64,000 bases of DNA from Chloroflexota bacterium (GTDB lineage Bacteria > Vulcanimicrobiota > JAMCWD01): positions 1-64,000 of the forward strand of contig JAMCWD010000067.1 in the NCBI GenBank assembly GCA_023475345.1, written 5' to 3'. Below the pieces are notes generated by a model, which worked only from the letters and a program-made list of their open reading frames with translations, was not told the origin of the DNA and searched no databases. Of the stretch, positions 1 through 8,821 are shown piece after piece (position 1 is the stretch's first letter; every line of letters begins with the position of its first letter). A program made the translations under genes and the position numbers.

Positions 1-599
1 AAGACTACCTGAAAGCCCTGGAAATATTTTTCAGCTTCATCATATTTATGTTCCCGCATGAAAGCCGAATAACCCATCGCAAGGTATGCCCCGAGCTTGA
101 TATTTTTAGGCGCACGGGGCAGCTTGAGGATCTTTTCCGCCGTTCTCTTTGCCTCGTCGTATTCAAGAAGGTTACAGAGCATATTTACCTTCATATCCAG
201 GGCAACCGGGTCATCGGGATTATTTTCAATCAGCATATTGACATATTTTTCGGCTTTTTTCGGCTGCCCGGTATTAATGTACAAACTCCCCATCAACATC
301 TGGAGATCATGCCCGATATCGTCAGGCACCATCTGTACCACTTTCTCAGCTTTCTTCAGGGCTTCTACCGATTTCCCGTCTTCCTGTAATTTCATTGCTT
401 CTTCAAAAAGGGCATAATACTCACTCCCCCGGGGATGCTTTAACCTCCAGTCGTCCTGAGTCTGTGCCTGGCTTTTATGAGACCCGGATTTAAAAAAAGA
501 ACAGCCTGCGAACAGCATTAAAATCAATGCCGGCAGCAATAAGCAGGTTATATAACTCCTGTTTTTCATCCCCTGAGCTTCTACTGAAACTTTGCTCAT
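1..599 (-). CDS. TPR lipoprotein, partial (3' end beyond window)
   Basis: The frame is open from 599 to the window edge with no stop, so the C-terminus is missing. An ATG at 599 is preceded by AAGAAGG at good spacing; a second in-frame ATG at 569 has poor spacing. The N-terminus is a lipoprotein signal: basic residues, a hydrophobic stretch and a lipobox ending LFAGC. The mature part carries TPR-like helical pairs (for example YVNMLIENNPDDPVALD), closely matching the two genes upstream. It is the fourth gene of a same-strand run and probably acts as an envelope scaffold or assembly protein. Its partner is unknown. Confidence 0.85.
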   Translation of the reverse strand, partial: MSKVSVEAQGMKNRSYITCLLLPALILMLFAGCSFFKSGSHKSQAQTQDDWRLKHPRGSEYYALFEEAMKLQEDGKSVEALKKAEKVVQMVPDDIGHDLQMLMGSLYINTGQPKKAEKYVNMLIENNPDDPVALDMKVNMLCNLLEYDEAKRTAEKILKLPRAPKNIKLGAYLAMGYSAFMREHKYDEAEKYFQGFQVV

Positions 600-647
600 G
601 GCGCCTTCTTAAATCTATTTATTTGCCCATTAACGACCTTGAAGCAT

Positions 648-2462
648 TTATTCAGGAACTACAAAATACGGGTTGACTTTGCCAGGGTGTTCCTTTTCAA
701 ATACCGCCTGCTCAAATTCAGGCTCAAGCTTTAAGGCGTCATCCAGGAATCTTTCCGCTTTCTGATTTTTACCCATTTCTCGGTACAACCGGCAGAGCAG
801 TACCAGGTTCTCGGTAAGCCTTGGGTCAGTCACCTTTGCCCTTTCGGCAAAAGATATCGCATTTAATATGTCTCCCATCCCGTAATAAGTCATCGCACAA
901 CGGTAATATAACGCAGCCTTAACCGGCGGGCTGAGTTTCGCTATCGATCCCTGTGCGGAACGGATATATTTATCTGCGAGATCTTTATGCCCGGTACCCG
1001 CGCACATCCCGGCTATCTCAAGCCTGGGATAATAATCATGGTGTGCAAGCTTAATCGATCTTTCGAAAAGCTTTTCGGCCTCATCTACCTTCCCCTGGAC
1101 AAGCTTCAGGTATCCCATCATCATGGGCGGCTCGAAATTGTCAGGCTTTGCCAGCTCCATGAAGAGCTTCATGTTTTCTTCGGCTTTCTTCATGTTATTG
1201 AGCCGCTTCAAATATACTTCAGCCTTCATGAAATATATCTCGTAAACATCCTGAGGCTGAATTTTTTGCCTTACCGCCGTCCATTTTTCAAACAGCTTAT
1301 TCGCCTCGGCCTCTTTCCCCTGTCCCAGCAGACACGCGGCAATACCGAGGTTGGCCTGTACGGCATCAGGCTGGCGCCTGGCGTATTCGCGGTAAATTTT
1401 CTCGCCTTCCTCATATCTTCCGAGCATCCTGTAAACATTGCCGAGCACCCACCATAAATCCGCCTCGAAATCGTCTTTGCCCGCACGTTTCTTTGCATCC
1501 TCCAGGCTTTTCAAAGCGCGGTAGTACCTGCCTTCCGAGCGCCACAGCCTGTACGCGACTATCGACGCTTCGATATCGCCTGGATCTTTGAAAGGGGTAT
1601 CGCCGAGGTATTTCTGAGAATTTTCCAGGTCATGGTCGTAAAGATATACGTATGCAAGGCGGATTGAAGAATCGTGGTCGCCGGGGTCTATTTCCAGGGC
1701 TTTCAGGTATTCTTTTTGTGCTTCATCGTTTCGTCCGAAGAATACATGGGAATCGCCCAGCCACCTGTGGAGCATCAGCAAATTGTCCCTGTCAAGCTTA
1801 TCTTTATTCTTTTCTATCTCTTTAAGGTACTTTGCAAGATCGTGGAATTTTCGCCTCACGGCGGCAACATCGGCAAGACCGAAGAGCACCAGCGGGTCTC
1901 CGGGAGATATTTCCTGCGCCTTTTTGTAATATTCATCTGCTTTCTTATATTCATTATCACGGTAATGGCTGACATAGCCCAACCCCCGAAAAGCGTTGAC
2001 CTTAATATTTCCGGGGACATTCGTTTCGGCCAGGATCTGATTCGCCAGCTTTTCGGTTTCGTTATAATTTTTAAGGTTCTCCATCAATGATAATTTCAGG
2101 TCAAGCGCGGTCAGGTCCCGGGGCTTTTTCTCCAACAATAAATTAACATAATATTCGGCTTTATCGGGCTGACCCGTCTCGAGATATAACCTTGCCAGGA
2201 GCAAATCCCTTTCGGGATCGTTGTAGCCGGGAGAGATCCTTTCGGCTTTATTTGCAAGCATAAGTGCCTTTTCATTATCGCCGGAAGACTGATAATTCAT
2301 CGCTTCCTGCATTGTGCTTTGATAATCGCCGCCCGGAGCGGCAATATTCCCGGCCGGAGAAGTCGATGAATTTTCTTTTTTGATAAAAGAGCAGCCGGAA
2401 AAAATAAGCGCCGAAACCGCGAGAATTATTATAGTTTTCAGAATTCCTGTTTTTATCATCAA
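648..2462 (-). CDS. TPR-repeat lipoprotein
   Basis: A 604-residue protein with an N-terminal lipoprotein signal, lipobox about residues 20-24 (IFSGC). The rest is almost entirely tandem TPR units, recognisable by recurring A/G-x3-Y-x7-A-x3-P spacing such as YLKALEIDPGD and YRMLGRYEEGEKIYREYAR. It should sit on the inner leaflet of the outer membrane or on the inner membrane, as a protein-protein interaction scaffold. Two adjacent ATGs open the frame (2462 and 2459), behind a GGGG run. It is a paralogue of the flanking TPR genes in architecture, length and lipobox, and is probably co-transcribed with them (61-bp gap upstream). No catalytic motif is visible. Confidence 0.88.
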   Translation of the reverse strand: MMIKTGILKTIIILAVSALIFSGCSFIKKENSSTSPAGNIAAPGGDYQSTMQEAMNYQSSGDNEKALMLANKAERISPGYNDPERDLLLARLYLETGQPDKAEYYVNLLLEKKPRDLTALDLKLSLMENLKNYNETEKLANQILAETNVPGNIKVNAFRGLGYVSHYRDNEYKKADEYYKKAQEISPGDPLVLFGLADVAAVRRKFHDLAKYLKEIEKNKDKLDRDNLLMLHRWLGDSHVFFGRNDEAQKEYLKALEIDPGDHDSSIRLAYVYLYDHDLENSQKYLGDTPFKDPGDIEASIVAYRLWRSEGRYYRALKSLEDAKKRAGKDDFEADLWWVLGNVYRMLGRYEEGEKIYREYARRQPDAVQANLGIAACLLGQGKEAEANKLFEKWTAVRQKIQPQDVYEIYFMKAEVYLKRLNNMKKAEENMKLFMELAKPDNFEPPMMMGYLKLVQGKVDEAEKLFERSIKLAHHDYYPRLEIAGMCAGTGHKDLADKYIRSAQGSIAKLSPPVKAALYYRCAMTYYGMGDILNAISFAERAKVTDPRLTENLVLLCRLYREMGKNQKAERFLDDALKLEPEFEQAVFEKEHPGKVNPYFVVPE

Positions 2463-2523
2463 GACCCCTTATCCATAATTTTGAAATATTATACCATATA
2501 TAACCTCATTGCCGGGAAAGAAT

Positions 2524-4344
2524 CTATAACCTCGCAGGATCCGGCCTGTCCGGATGTTTTATCTCCATCAGTGTCTGCTCGTTATCGGGATCAATTTTAA
2601 GCGCCCTGTCCAGGAAATCTTTCGAAGATTTCTTATCTCCTTTTTCCCTGTAAATTCTGCTCAGCAGCACCACTGTTTCGGGTTTTCCCGGCGCCAGCTT
2701 ATCCGACAATTCGGCATAATGAAAGCTTTCGTCAAATTTGCTCAGGTGATAAAGGATGAATGCACTGCGGTAATACATCAATGCACGGACGCCGGGAAGA
2801 AGTTTTTCGATGTCTTCCTGCGCGGCCTGAATATGTTCCAGGGCTTTGTCAGTAATCCCCACCCTGGCATAAGTCGTGGCAACTTCCAGGTGTGCGAAAT
2901 ACACGGGTTTGGACACCGTCAGCAGTTTCTTAAAGAAAACCCCGGCATCGGCGGTACGACCTTGTTTCAGTCTCAGGTAGCCCATTTCCATCAGAGGCTT
3001 GGGGTTATCGGGCGATGCGTATTTTAAGTATAACTTCAGGTTCTCCTCCGCTTTCTCATAATCTTTTAACTTCCACAGATAAACCGAGCTTGTAATGTGG
3101 TACAACTCGTTCTTCCTGTTCGGCGGGAGCTTAGCTCCCCATTCGTCAAAGATTTCTTCTGCTTCCTTCTCTTTCCCATTAACCAGCAGGCACGCACCCA
3201 GCCCGAGATGGCCTTCTATCGACCCAGGATCTTTTTTTATAAGATCCCTGTAAACTCTTTCAGCATCATTATACCGGTTTATCTCCCTGTAAAGGTTCCC
3301 CAGCGCCCACCACAGGCTGGGATCGAATTTGCCTTTCCTGTAAGATTCTTCCATATCCTTAAGGCCGCGGTTGCTCATGGAATGACTGCTCCATAACTGC
3401 CCGGCCTTGTTTGCTTCGAACAGGTAATCGGAATTTTTGAAATGCGAATCCCTCAATATCTCTTTTGCGATATTCTCGTCCAGTTGTGAAAGGTAAGTGT
3501 ATGCTATGTTCGGAGGCTCGTAATTCTTTTCGGGATCAAGCTCCAGGGCTTTCTTGTAAGCCTTCTCCGCTTCCTTGATGTTCCCCAGGAAAACGTTGGC
3601 ATGGCCCTTCCAGTAATACAAATTTACAAGACCTTCCCTGTCCAGCCTGTCCCTGTGTTTTTCCGCCTCCGCTACAACGGCGTACAACTCTTTAAACTGC
3701 TGTCTTCCGCTTTTTATCATTGCGATTTTGAGGAGCGTCTGGGGATCGCCGGGTGATAACTCCAGCGCCTTTTTATAAAAATTTTCCGCCTTATCGTAAT
3801 CGCCGCTACGAAAATAATAAGCGTCGCCCAGGGCGTGCAGGGCTTTAATGCGAATGAACTTCCCCGCCTGGGGATTTGCAATGATCTCATTCGCCGCACT
3901 TTCAACCCCGTCGTAATTCCGGCTGTTTTGCATCAAAAGGAGCCTGTATTCGAGAACAGCCACATTACCGGGCATCTTTTGCTGCAAGCTGTTCATTAAT
4001 TTTTCGGCGTCATCTCCCCTGCCCGTATCCATATATAACTGGACAAGAAGGAGGGCGGCATCGACATTTTCAGGATCTGTCCCTGACGCTTTTTCCGCAA
4101 ATTTCAGGGCTTCTTCATCCTTGCCTTCCATGTGGAGTTGTATTGCTTTTCCATAATCTGGATTTTCAGAAGGCTTCCCGGGCGCCGTATTAACGACGGC
4201 ATCCCGGTTCCCCGGTGAAACGGCGTTATCCTTTCGCTGACAGCCTCCGGAAATATTAATCGACAACGCGCATATAAGAAACAGTACCAAGCCTGTCGAA
4301 AACTTAAATTTTTTTTCCGGTATATCGGTATGTCTATGTAACAT
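2524..4344 (-). CDS. TPR-repeat lipoprotein
   Basis: A 606-residue paralogue of the preceding gene. A hydrophobic segment around residues 17-33 ends in a lipobox-like ISGGC. A Ser/Pro/Asn-rich linker follows, then about a dozen TPR-like units to the C-terminus (for example AEKAYKKALELDPEK and AERVYRDLIKKDPGS). The start lies 1 bp from the stop of the aldo/keto-reductase-like gene at 4346, so the two are translationally linked. Family knowledge supports only a scaffold or envelope role. Two near-identical-length neighbours point to tandem duplication. Confidence 0.88.
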   Translation of the reverse strand: MLHRHTDIPEKKFKFSTGLVLFLICALSINISGGCQRKDNAVSPGNRDAVVNTAPGKPSENPDYGKAIQLHMEGKDEEALKFAEKASGTDPENVDAALLLVQLYMDTGRGDDAEKLMNSLQQKMPGNVAVLEYRLLLMQNSRNYDGVESAANEIIANPQAGKFIRIKALHALGDAYYFRSGDYDKAENFYKKALELSPGDPQTLLKIAMIKSGRQQFKELYAVVAEAEKHRDRLDREGLVNLYYWKGHANVFLGNIKEAEKAYKKALELDPEKNYEPPNIAYTYLSQLDENIAKEILRDSHFKNSDYLFEANKAGQLWSSHSMSNRGLKDMEESYRKGKFDPSLWWALGNLYREINRYNDAERVYRDLIKKDPGSIEGHLGLGACLLVNGKEKEAEEIFDEWGAKLPPNRKNELYHITSSVYLWKLKDYEKAEENLKLYLKYASPDNPKPLMEMGYLRLKQGRTADAGVFFKKLLTVSKPVYFAHLEVATTYARVGITDKALEHIQAAQEDIEKLLPGVRALMYYRSAFILYHLSKFDESFHYAELSDKLAPGKPETVVLLSRIYREKGDKKSSKDFLDRALKIDPDNEQTLMEIKHPDRPDPARL

Positions 4345-4345
4345 G

Positions 4346-5314
4346 CTATGCCGGAAATACCCGGTGAAAGTCAGCCGGGCGCCTGCTACTCAAATAAACC
4401 GGGTTCTTATGGATCGGTATAATATTTTTCCCGTACCTTGCAAACATGGATTCGATATTATTTCTCTCGACCGAAGTCATTTCTCTCCTGCTTTTAGCCA
4501 TATCGACAGCTCTGTAGAGATCATCGGGTTTCCTTATTCCCACGAGGATACAATCAACCCCGGCGTCCCAGACATACCTGAGCATATTCTTCGTACCCAC
4601 GAAAAACCTGAAATAAGGATTTTTCAAAAGGTTGCCGCCGTCAAAAGGCTTCATTGCTATAATCCCGACACCCTGCCTTTTCAATTCAGGACAGACTTTT
4701 TTCTTGAACTCTTCCATATTTGTCATGTTGACAGGGGTTATAACCACATCCACAGGCACGCGTTTAACCGCTTCCAGCAATATGTCGCTGTTATGTCCGG
4801 AAACTCCCGCAAAGCGGATCATATTATTCTTTTTCAGAGATCGCAGCGCTTCGGCGCCGCCGCCCGGGCCGCATACGGTATCGAGCTCGTCCGGCCTGTC
4901 AAGAGCGTGAAGGAACATGATATCAAGGCATTTCAGGCGCATTCTTTTCATGGACATCAATGCTTCCTGCTCAAGACCCCTGGCGTCGCGCTTGTAAGAT
5001 TTGCCGGAAGTAATTATGCCGGTTCTCTCGCTCAGGGGGAGGCGGCCCATACGCTCGTCAGCGCGTTCATCGATTTCCGTATCGAAAAAATTTATGCCGT
5101 TTTTCAGGGCCGTCCTGAAAAGCATATCCGATGTCTCGGGAGTGAAAATCTCCGTAAAATGAATCGCATTCCCGAATCCCAGGATGGATATATCAAGCCC
5201 CGTGTTACCCAGGGGGCGCTTTGAGACGACGCCCGCCGTTTCGGCTTTTATGGAGCCTATACCGGCCAGGCCGAGCGCTGAAAGCACCAGAAATTCCCTG
5301 CGGGTGAGTTTCAT
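4346..5314 (-). CDS. Tat-exported aldo/keto reductase-like protein
   Basis: 322 residues. The N-terminus has a twin-arginine signal (TRREFLVLSALGLAG), implying export of a folded, possibly NADPH-bound protein. The aldo/keto reductase barrel follows, starting at KRPLGNTGLDISILGFG. Of the usual catalytic tetrad, Asp78 (in FFDTE), Lys105 (in TSGKS) and His136 (in MFLHA) are visible. The tyrosine expected five residues after the Asp is a glutamate (Glu83). Classical reductase activity is therefore doubtful. It heads a run of TPR lipoprotein genes with 1-bp spacing, so it may serve the same envelope process. ATG 5314 is the natural start because it opens the Tat signal. Confidence 0.85.
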   Translation of the reverse strand: MKLTRREFLVLSALGLAGIGSIKAETAGVVSKRPLGNTGLDISILGFGNAIHFTEIFTPETSDMLFRTALKNGINFFDTEIDERADERMGRLPLSERTGIITSGKSYKRDARGLEQEALMSMKRMRLKCLDIMFLHALDRPDELDTVCGPGGGAEALRSLKKNNMIRFAGVSGHNSDILLEAVKRVPVDVVITPVNMTNMEEFKKKVCPELKRQGVGIIAMKPFDGGNLLKNPYFRFFVGTKNMLRYVWDAGVDCILVGIRKPDDLYRAVDMAKSRREMTSVERNNIESMFARYGKNIIPIHKNPVYLSSRRPADFHRVFPA

Positions 5315-5521
5315 AAATTCATAGAATCTCTTTCACAGTATCTCAGCTTATTATATAACCGAACGGGATTCGAATACAAGGAGAAGAAACCGATAGGAAA
5401 GATTTTTTCCGGACACTTGATAAGCGGATAAACCCGTTGGAGGAAATGACCCCGCCCGGAAGGAATAAGTGAATCGAGCAGGCATGCTTAATAAAAACTC
5501 CGTATCTGACAGGTTGTAAAC

Positions 5522-6652
5522 ATGAACATTGGAATTGAAGCCGGTCATATCCAGGATGGAAGCGGCGGGATTTACGATTATCTCCTTGCGCTCATAGATT
5601 CGCTGGGCCAGGTGGATATCAAAAATAATTACAGGCTCTTCTATCTTACAGGGCTGCTAGGGAGCCCTGTTGTGCCGGATTTCGGCCTCCCCCATGTTAA
5701 AAATACATTCATAAAAAAACTTTTTAAGAAGGATATCCTTGAGCCTAAAGACGTGGACTTATTTTTCATGCCCGACACCACCGAATATACATACAACGGC
5801 AACCCACCGCTTGTCGCGGGCACTTTCGGAAGTGATGTTCTTTTACATCCTGAAAATTACCCCAACGACAGGATCGTAAAAACCCGGAATATGCTCTCAA
5901 CTATCAAGCAGGCGGCAAAAACTATCGTCTATTCAAATAATTCAAAGAACCAGTTGTGTTCAAAATTTTTGTTAAATGCCAACAAAGTAACGGTTTCCCG
6001 CCTGGCTCCTCATCCCCGGTTCAGGACTATCGACGAGCAGCAGGTGAGAGAAGTTCTGAGCAAACGTTACGGCATAAACGACAATTATATCCTGGCCCCT
6101 GCAGACAGCGTAACGAGGATGAACCTGCTGCGCCTGCTGGAGGCTTTTTCAGATATCATAAGGACGCCGGAGTTGAGCAAGTACATGCTGTTCGTACAGG
6201 GCGAGCCTGGATGGGAATCCGACAAAGTCGCCGCCCGGCTCAAAACCGGCAACCTTGTAGGCAAAGTGGCTTTCTTAAAAGGCGTTACGTCCGATGAAAG
6301 GATCATACTTATGAACGGGGCAACGCTCGTCGTATATCCGCCGCTTTCGGAAGAAACAGGTGTCCCGGTCATGGAAGCAATGGCGTGCGGGACGCCGGTT
6401 GCCTGTTCGGATATCCCGGTACACCGGGAGCTTTTCGAAGACGCGGTTGCTTATTTCCACCCGCTGGACACCAAGGAGATGTCGTACGCAATAAGAAAGA
6501 TCCTGTTCGAGCATGATTTCAGCCGGAGCCTGACTGCGGCCGGAATCGGCCATGTAAAGAAATTCGACTGGAGAACCGCCGCCACGGATCACCTGGATGC
6601 ATTCAAACAGGCGACAGGTGTCCTTTCCATAAACACCGATACGAAAAAGTAA
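5522..6652 (+). CDS. Glycosyltransferase, GT4-like
   Basis: A 376-residue cytoplasmic glycosyltransferase of the GT-B fold. The C-terminal half has the family's nucleotide-sugar-binding E-x7-E motif in EETGVPVMEAMACGTPVACS, followed by SDIPVHRELFEDAVAYFHPLD, which is typical of group 1/GT4 enzymes. The N-terminal acceptor half is less conserved and contains IQDGSGGIYDY, resembling the glycine-rich loop. ATG 5522 has a modest AGG upstream. It is divergent from the aldo/keto-reductase run and stands alone. Donor and acceptor sugars cannot be predicted. Confidence 0.88.
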   Translation: MNIGIEAGHIQDGSGGIYDYLLALIDSLGQVDIKNNYRLFYLTGLLGSPVVPDFGLPHVKNTFIKKLFKKDILEPKDVDLFFMPDTTEYTYNGNPPLVAGTFGSDVLLHPENYPNDRIVKTRNMLSTIKQAAKTIVYSNNSKNQLCSKFLLNANKVTVSRLAPHPRFRTIDEQQVREVLSKRYGINDNYILAPADSVTRMNLLRLLEAFSDIIRTPELSKYMLFVQGEPGWESDKVAARLKTGNLVGKVAFLKGVTSDERIILMNGATLVVYPPLSEETGVPVMEAMACGTPVACSDIPVHRELFEDAVAYFHPLDTKEMSYAIRKILFEHDFSRSLTAAGIGHVKKFDWRTAATDHLDAFKQATGVLSINTDTKK

Positions 6653-6691
6653 TTTCCTTAACAGCGGTGTCCGATAAAAATTTCATAGTAA

Positions 6692-7112
6692 TCACAACCG
6701 GCCCCTTTCACGCCACCGCTGATTTTTTAAGAAACCCTGTATCCGTGCCTGAGCCTGCCCGTCCTCGAAGGAAGCGTTACCGACCTCCTTGCCCAGCGAT
6801 CGACTCTCCTGTTGAAGAAATATTCGGGGACTTTGCCGGGAAGATAATTTTTCCTGACGATGATATCCAGCTCGATAAGTTCGTTTAAAAGGTGGGTAAC
6901 ATAGCATTTATCACAATCGAGAACATGGCTCCATTCCTTCAGGGGTATGGATACGGAGACCTGGTTCCCTTCCTTGTCCAGCCTTGCCCCGCCTTTACTG
7001 ATAAGGTAAGACAGGCTCCCCTGGCCTTGCCGCCGAGATGCTCCCATGCCAGGGCTTCCAAAATTTTCCGCGGTATCTCTATAACTTCATTCTGCATCTC
7101 TCCCGTATTCAT
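6692..7112 (-). pseudogene. Decayed winged-helix/HTH regulator
   Basis: A strong start (ATG 7112 behind AAAGGAG) opens a frame beginning MNTGEMQNEVIEIPRKILE, but it hits a stop after about 45 codons. Adding one G to the GGGG run at 7018-7021 (minus strand) moves into a frame that reads on as a plausible winged-helix domain, for example LKEWSHVLDCDKCYVTHLL and LIELDIIVRKN. Near 6810 a different frame again looks more protein-like, so a second lesion is possible. I infer a DNA-binding protein broken by one or two frameshifts. Sequencing error is the alternative. The exact family is not recognised. Confidence 0.45.
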
Positions 7113-7186
7113 GGCTGATTGCTCCTTTCGGACCGGGGGTTATAAAAATTCCCAACCCCGTAACAAATATGTGAGATGAGAAAAAG

Positions 7187-7216
7187 TTTATAATGGTAAA
7201 AAATTACCATTATAAA
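7187..7216. promoter_or_regulatory. Perfect 13-bp inverted repeat, candidate operator
   Basis: The arms TTTATAATGGTAA (7187-7199) and TTACCATTATAAA (7204-7216) are perfectly complementary around an AAAA spacer. The repeat lies 75 bp upstream of the winged-helix remnant on the minus strand and contains TATAAT-like sequence. An autoregulatory operator over a promoter is the simplest reading. No T-run follows that would make it a terminator. Confidence 0.5.
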
Positions 7217-7360
7217 TTGTGTTGTTCACGGATCAGCGTTATGCAAGAATATTCCTGCCCTATAAGCCTGAAGCAGTTTTTTTCGATCTGTCGTATTGCC
7301 CTTCCGGGCGTCATCATAACATTCGAATTGAAGACGGCAAGTTTCGCCCACAAATAAGTA

Positions 7361-7389
7361 TTGACAGGCGTTTAAGGGCTGTGTTAAAC
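7361..7389 (+). promoter_or_regulatory. Sigma-70-type promoter of tRNA-Ile
   Basis: TTGACA at 7361-7366 and TTAAAC at 7384-7389 are separated by 17 bp. The tRNA begins 12 bp downstream of the -10 box. Confidence 0.6.
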
Positions 7390-7400
7390 TCTCCTCTGGC

Positions 7401-7474
7401 GGGCCTTTAGCTCAGTTGGCTAGAGCGCGCCCCTGATAAGGGCGAGGTCTGTGGTTCGAACCCACAAAGGCCCA
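7401..7474 (+). tRNA. tRNA-Ile (GAU)
   Basis: A full cloverleaf: acceptor GGGCCTT/AAGGCCC, D-arm GCTCAGTTGGCTAGAGC, anticodon GAT at 7435-7437 in a CCCCTGATAAGGGG loop, and T-arm GTGGTTCGAACCCAC. The discriminator is A at 7474 and CCA is not encoded, so it must be added after transcription. Confidence 0.96.
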
Positions 7475-7487
7475 CTATTTTGTTTTT

Positions 7488-7512
7488 AAAGAGGCGAGCG
7501 TCTCTTTTTTTA
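7488..7512 (+). terminator. Rho-independent terminator after tRNA-Ile
   Basis: AAAGAG and CTCTTT pair around a short GC-rich loop and run straight into a T tract, 14 bp after the tRNA. Confidence 0.7.
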
Positions 7513-7681
7513 TTGGGGCTGCGGACTTCGCGGCCGGTTCCGACTTCAGGAACTTCGATTCCGATACAGGATAATTTTGTCAATTCCGCCTTTTTAAAAA
7601 TGATTTATTATAAATTTGTAGAATCCTTAAATTACAATAACGGCTGACAATTCATGAACACAATACAGGGGGGTGGCGGTA

Positions 7682-8785
7682 ATGGCTATAAAACCGGGTT
7701 TTCGGTTCCTGGCCGCAATGTTTATATCATTTTTCCTTATATGTTCGGCAGCGGCGTTTCTCCCGCCTCCGGCATGGGCCGAAACGGACGAAACCCTTTT
7801 ATTGACGAAAGCCGACAACGGCGAAACTATCGATGTCCATGAGGGCGATATTTTCAAAATCAAGCTTGAATACAACGCGGGGACAGGCTATACATGGGTT
7901 GTCGCCCCTGTAAGGCCGGACATTGTAGAGATGACGGAAGAGCCTGAAATAATCCCGCCCCCGCCTGATCTGCTCGGCGGCAGGGGATACGTGATCTTCA
8001 GTTTCGAAGCCATGGAAGCGGGCAGTACGGCCGTTGTCATCGATTACCTGCGTCCCTGGGAAAAAGAAAAACCTGCGGAAACTTTCAAGATCAAAGTCAA
8101 CATAGAAAAAGAAAAAACTGCGGAAAACTTGAACTATATCGTTGTTCCAAAATCAATAAAAGAAAAGACCGAGAATTACTCAATCGATATCGAATATCCA
8201 GGGCTTGAGGAACTCCCCGATGCCGGGATCCGGGCGAAGCTCAACAATGCCGTAAAATCACAGGTTGACGACATCGTCCGCAATTTCAAGGACGACATAG
8301 GAAAAACAAAATTCTCCGCTGATGAGCAACTCATGCCCTTGATGCTGCAGCTTGACTGGAAAGCCGAATATAAATCGCCGGGCCTTATAAGCCTTGTTTT
8401 CAAAGGCGGCGCATACCAGGGAGGCGCCCACCCCGGGCCTGTTGTTTTAACGATGCTCCTGGATTTAAAGACCGGAGATGAAATAAAATTGGGCGGCCTG
8501 TTCAAGCCGGATTCGAAATACCTGGACGAGTTGTCAAAAATTTGTATTGACGACCTGTCGAAAAACGAAGAACTGGATAAAGAATGGATAAAGCAGGGAA
8601 CTTCTCCTTCCGAAGATAACTTTTCAAATTTCTATATAACCGAAGATTCACTGGCGGTCATCTTCCCCCCGTACCAGGTGGGGCCTTATGCCGCAGGCTA
8701 CCAGGAAATATTCATCCCCTACGAAAAATTGAAAGAGATCATAAACCCCGAAGGCCCACTTGAGGATATAGTTTCAAAAGATTAA
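7682..8785 (+). CDS. Secreted chagasin-like/DUF3298-like protein
   Basis: About 367 residues. ATG 7682 is preferred over the in-frame GTG at 7673 because AGGGGGG lies 8 bp before it. A signal peptide ends near PAWAE. The first domain has the three loops of the chagasin (I42) cysteine-protease inhibitor family: NAGTGYTW (about 65-72), GGRGYVIF (about 99-106) and YLRPWE (about 122-127). The second half resembles DUF3298/RsiV-type domains, with GGAHPGP and a C-terminal IFIPYEKLKEIINP. I infer a periplasmic or surface inhibitor or binding protein. It is followed 36 bp later by a paralogue. Confidence 0.82.
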   Translation: MAIKPGFRFLAAMFISFFLICSAAAFLPPPAWAETDETLLLTKADNGETIDVHEGDIFKIKLEYNAGTGYTWVVAPVRPDIVEMTEEPEIIPPPPDLLGGRGYVIFSFEAMEAGSTAVVIDYLRPWEKEKPAETFKIKVNIEKEKTAENLNYIVVPKSIKEKTENYSIDIEYPGLEELPDAGIRAKLNNAVKSQVDDIVRNFKDDIGKTKFSADEQLMPLMLQLDWKAEYKSPGLISLVFKGGAYQGGAHPGPVVLTMLLDLKTGDEIKLGGLFKPDSKYLDELSKICIDDLSKNEELDKEWIKQGTSPSEDNFSNFYITEDSLAVIFPPYQVGPYAAGYQEIFIPYEKLKEIINPEGPLEDIVSKD

Positions 8786-8821
8786 AACCGGGAATAAATC
8801 AACCAGGGAGGTGTTTTTAAA

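Noticed and set aside
4343..5224. 293-codon open frame opposite the aldo/keto-reductase-like gene
   Set aside because: No domain or ribosome-binding support; the other strand carries a Tat signal and a full barrel.
7487..7516. Hairpin after tRNA-Ile as a riboswitch
   Set aside because: It is a short stem followed by a T-run; a terminator explains it.
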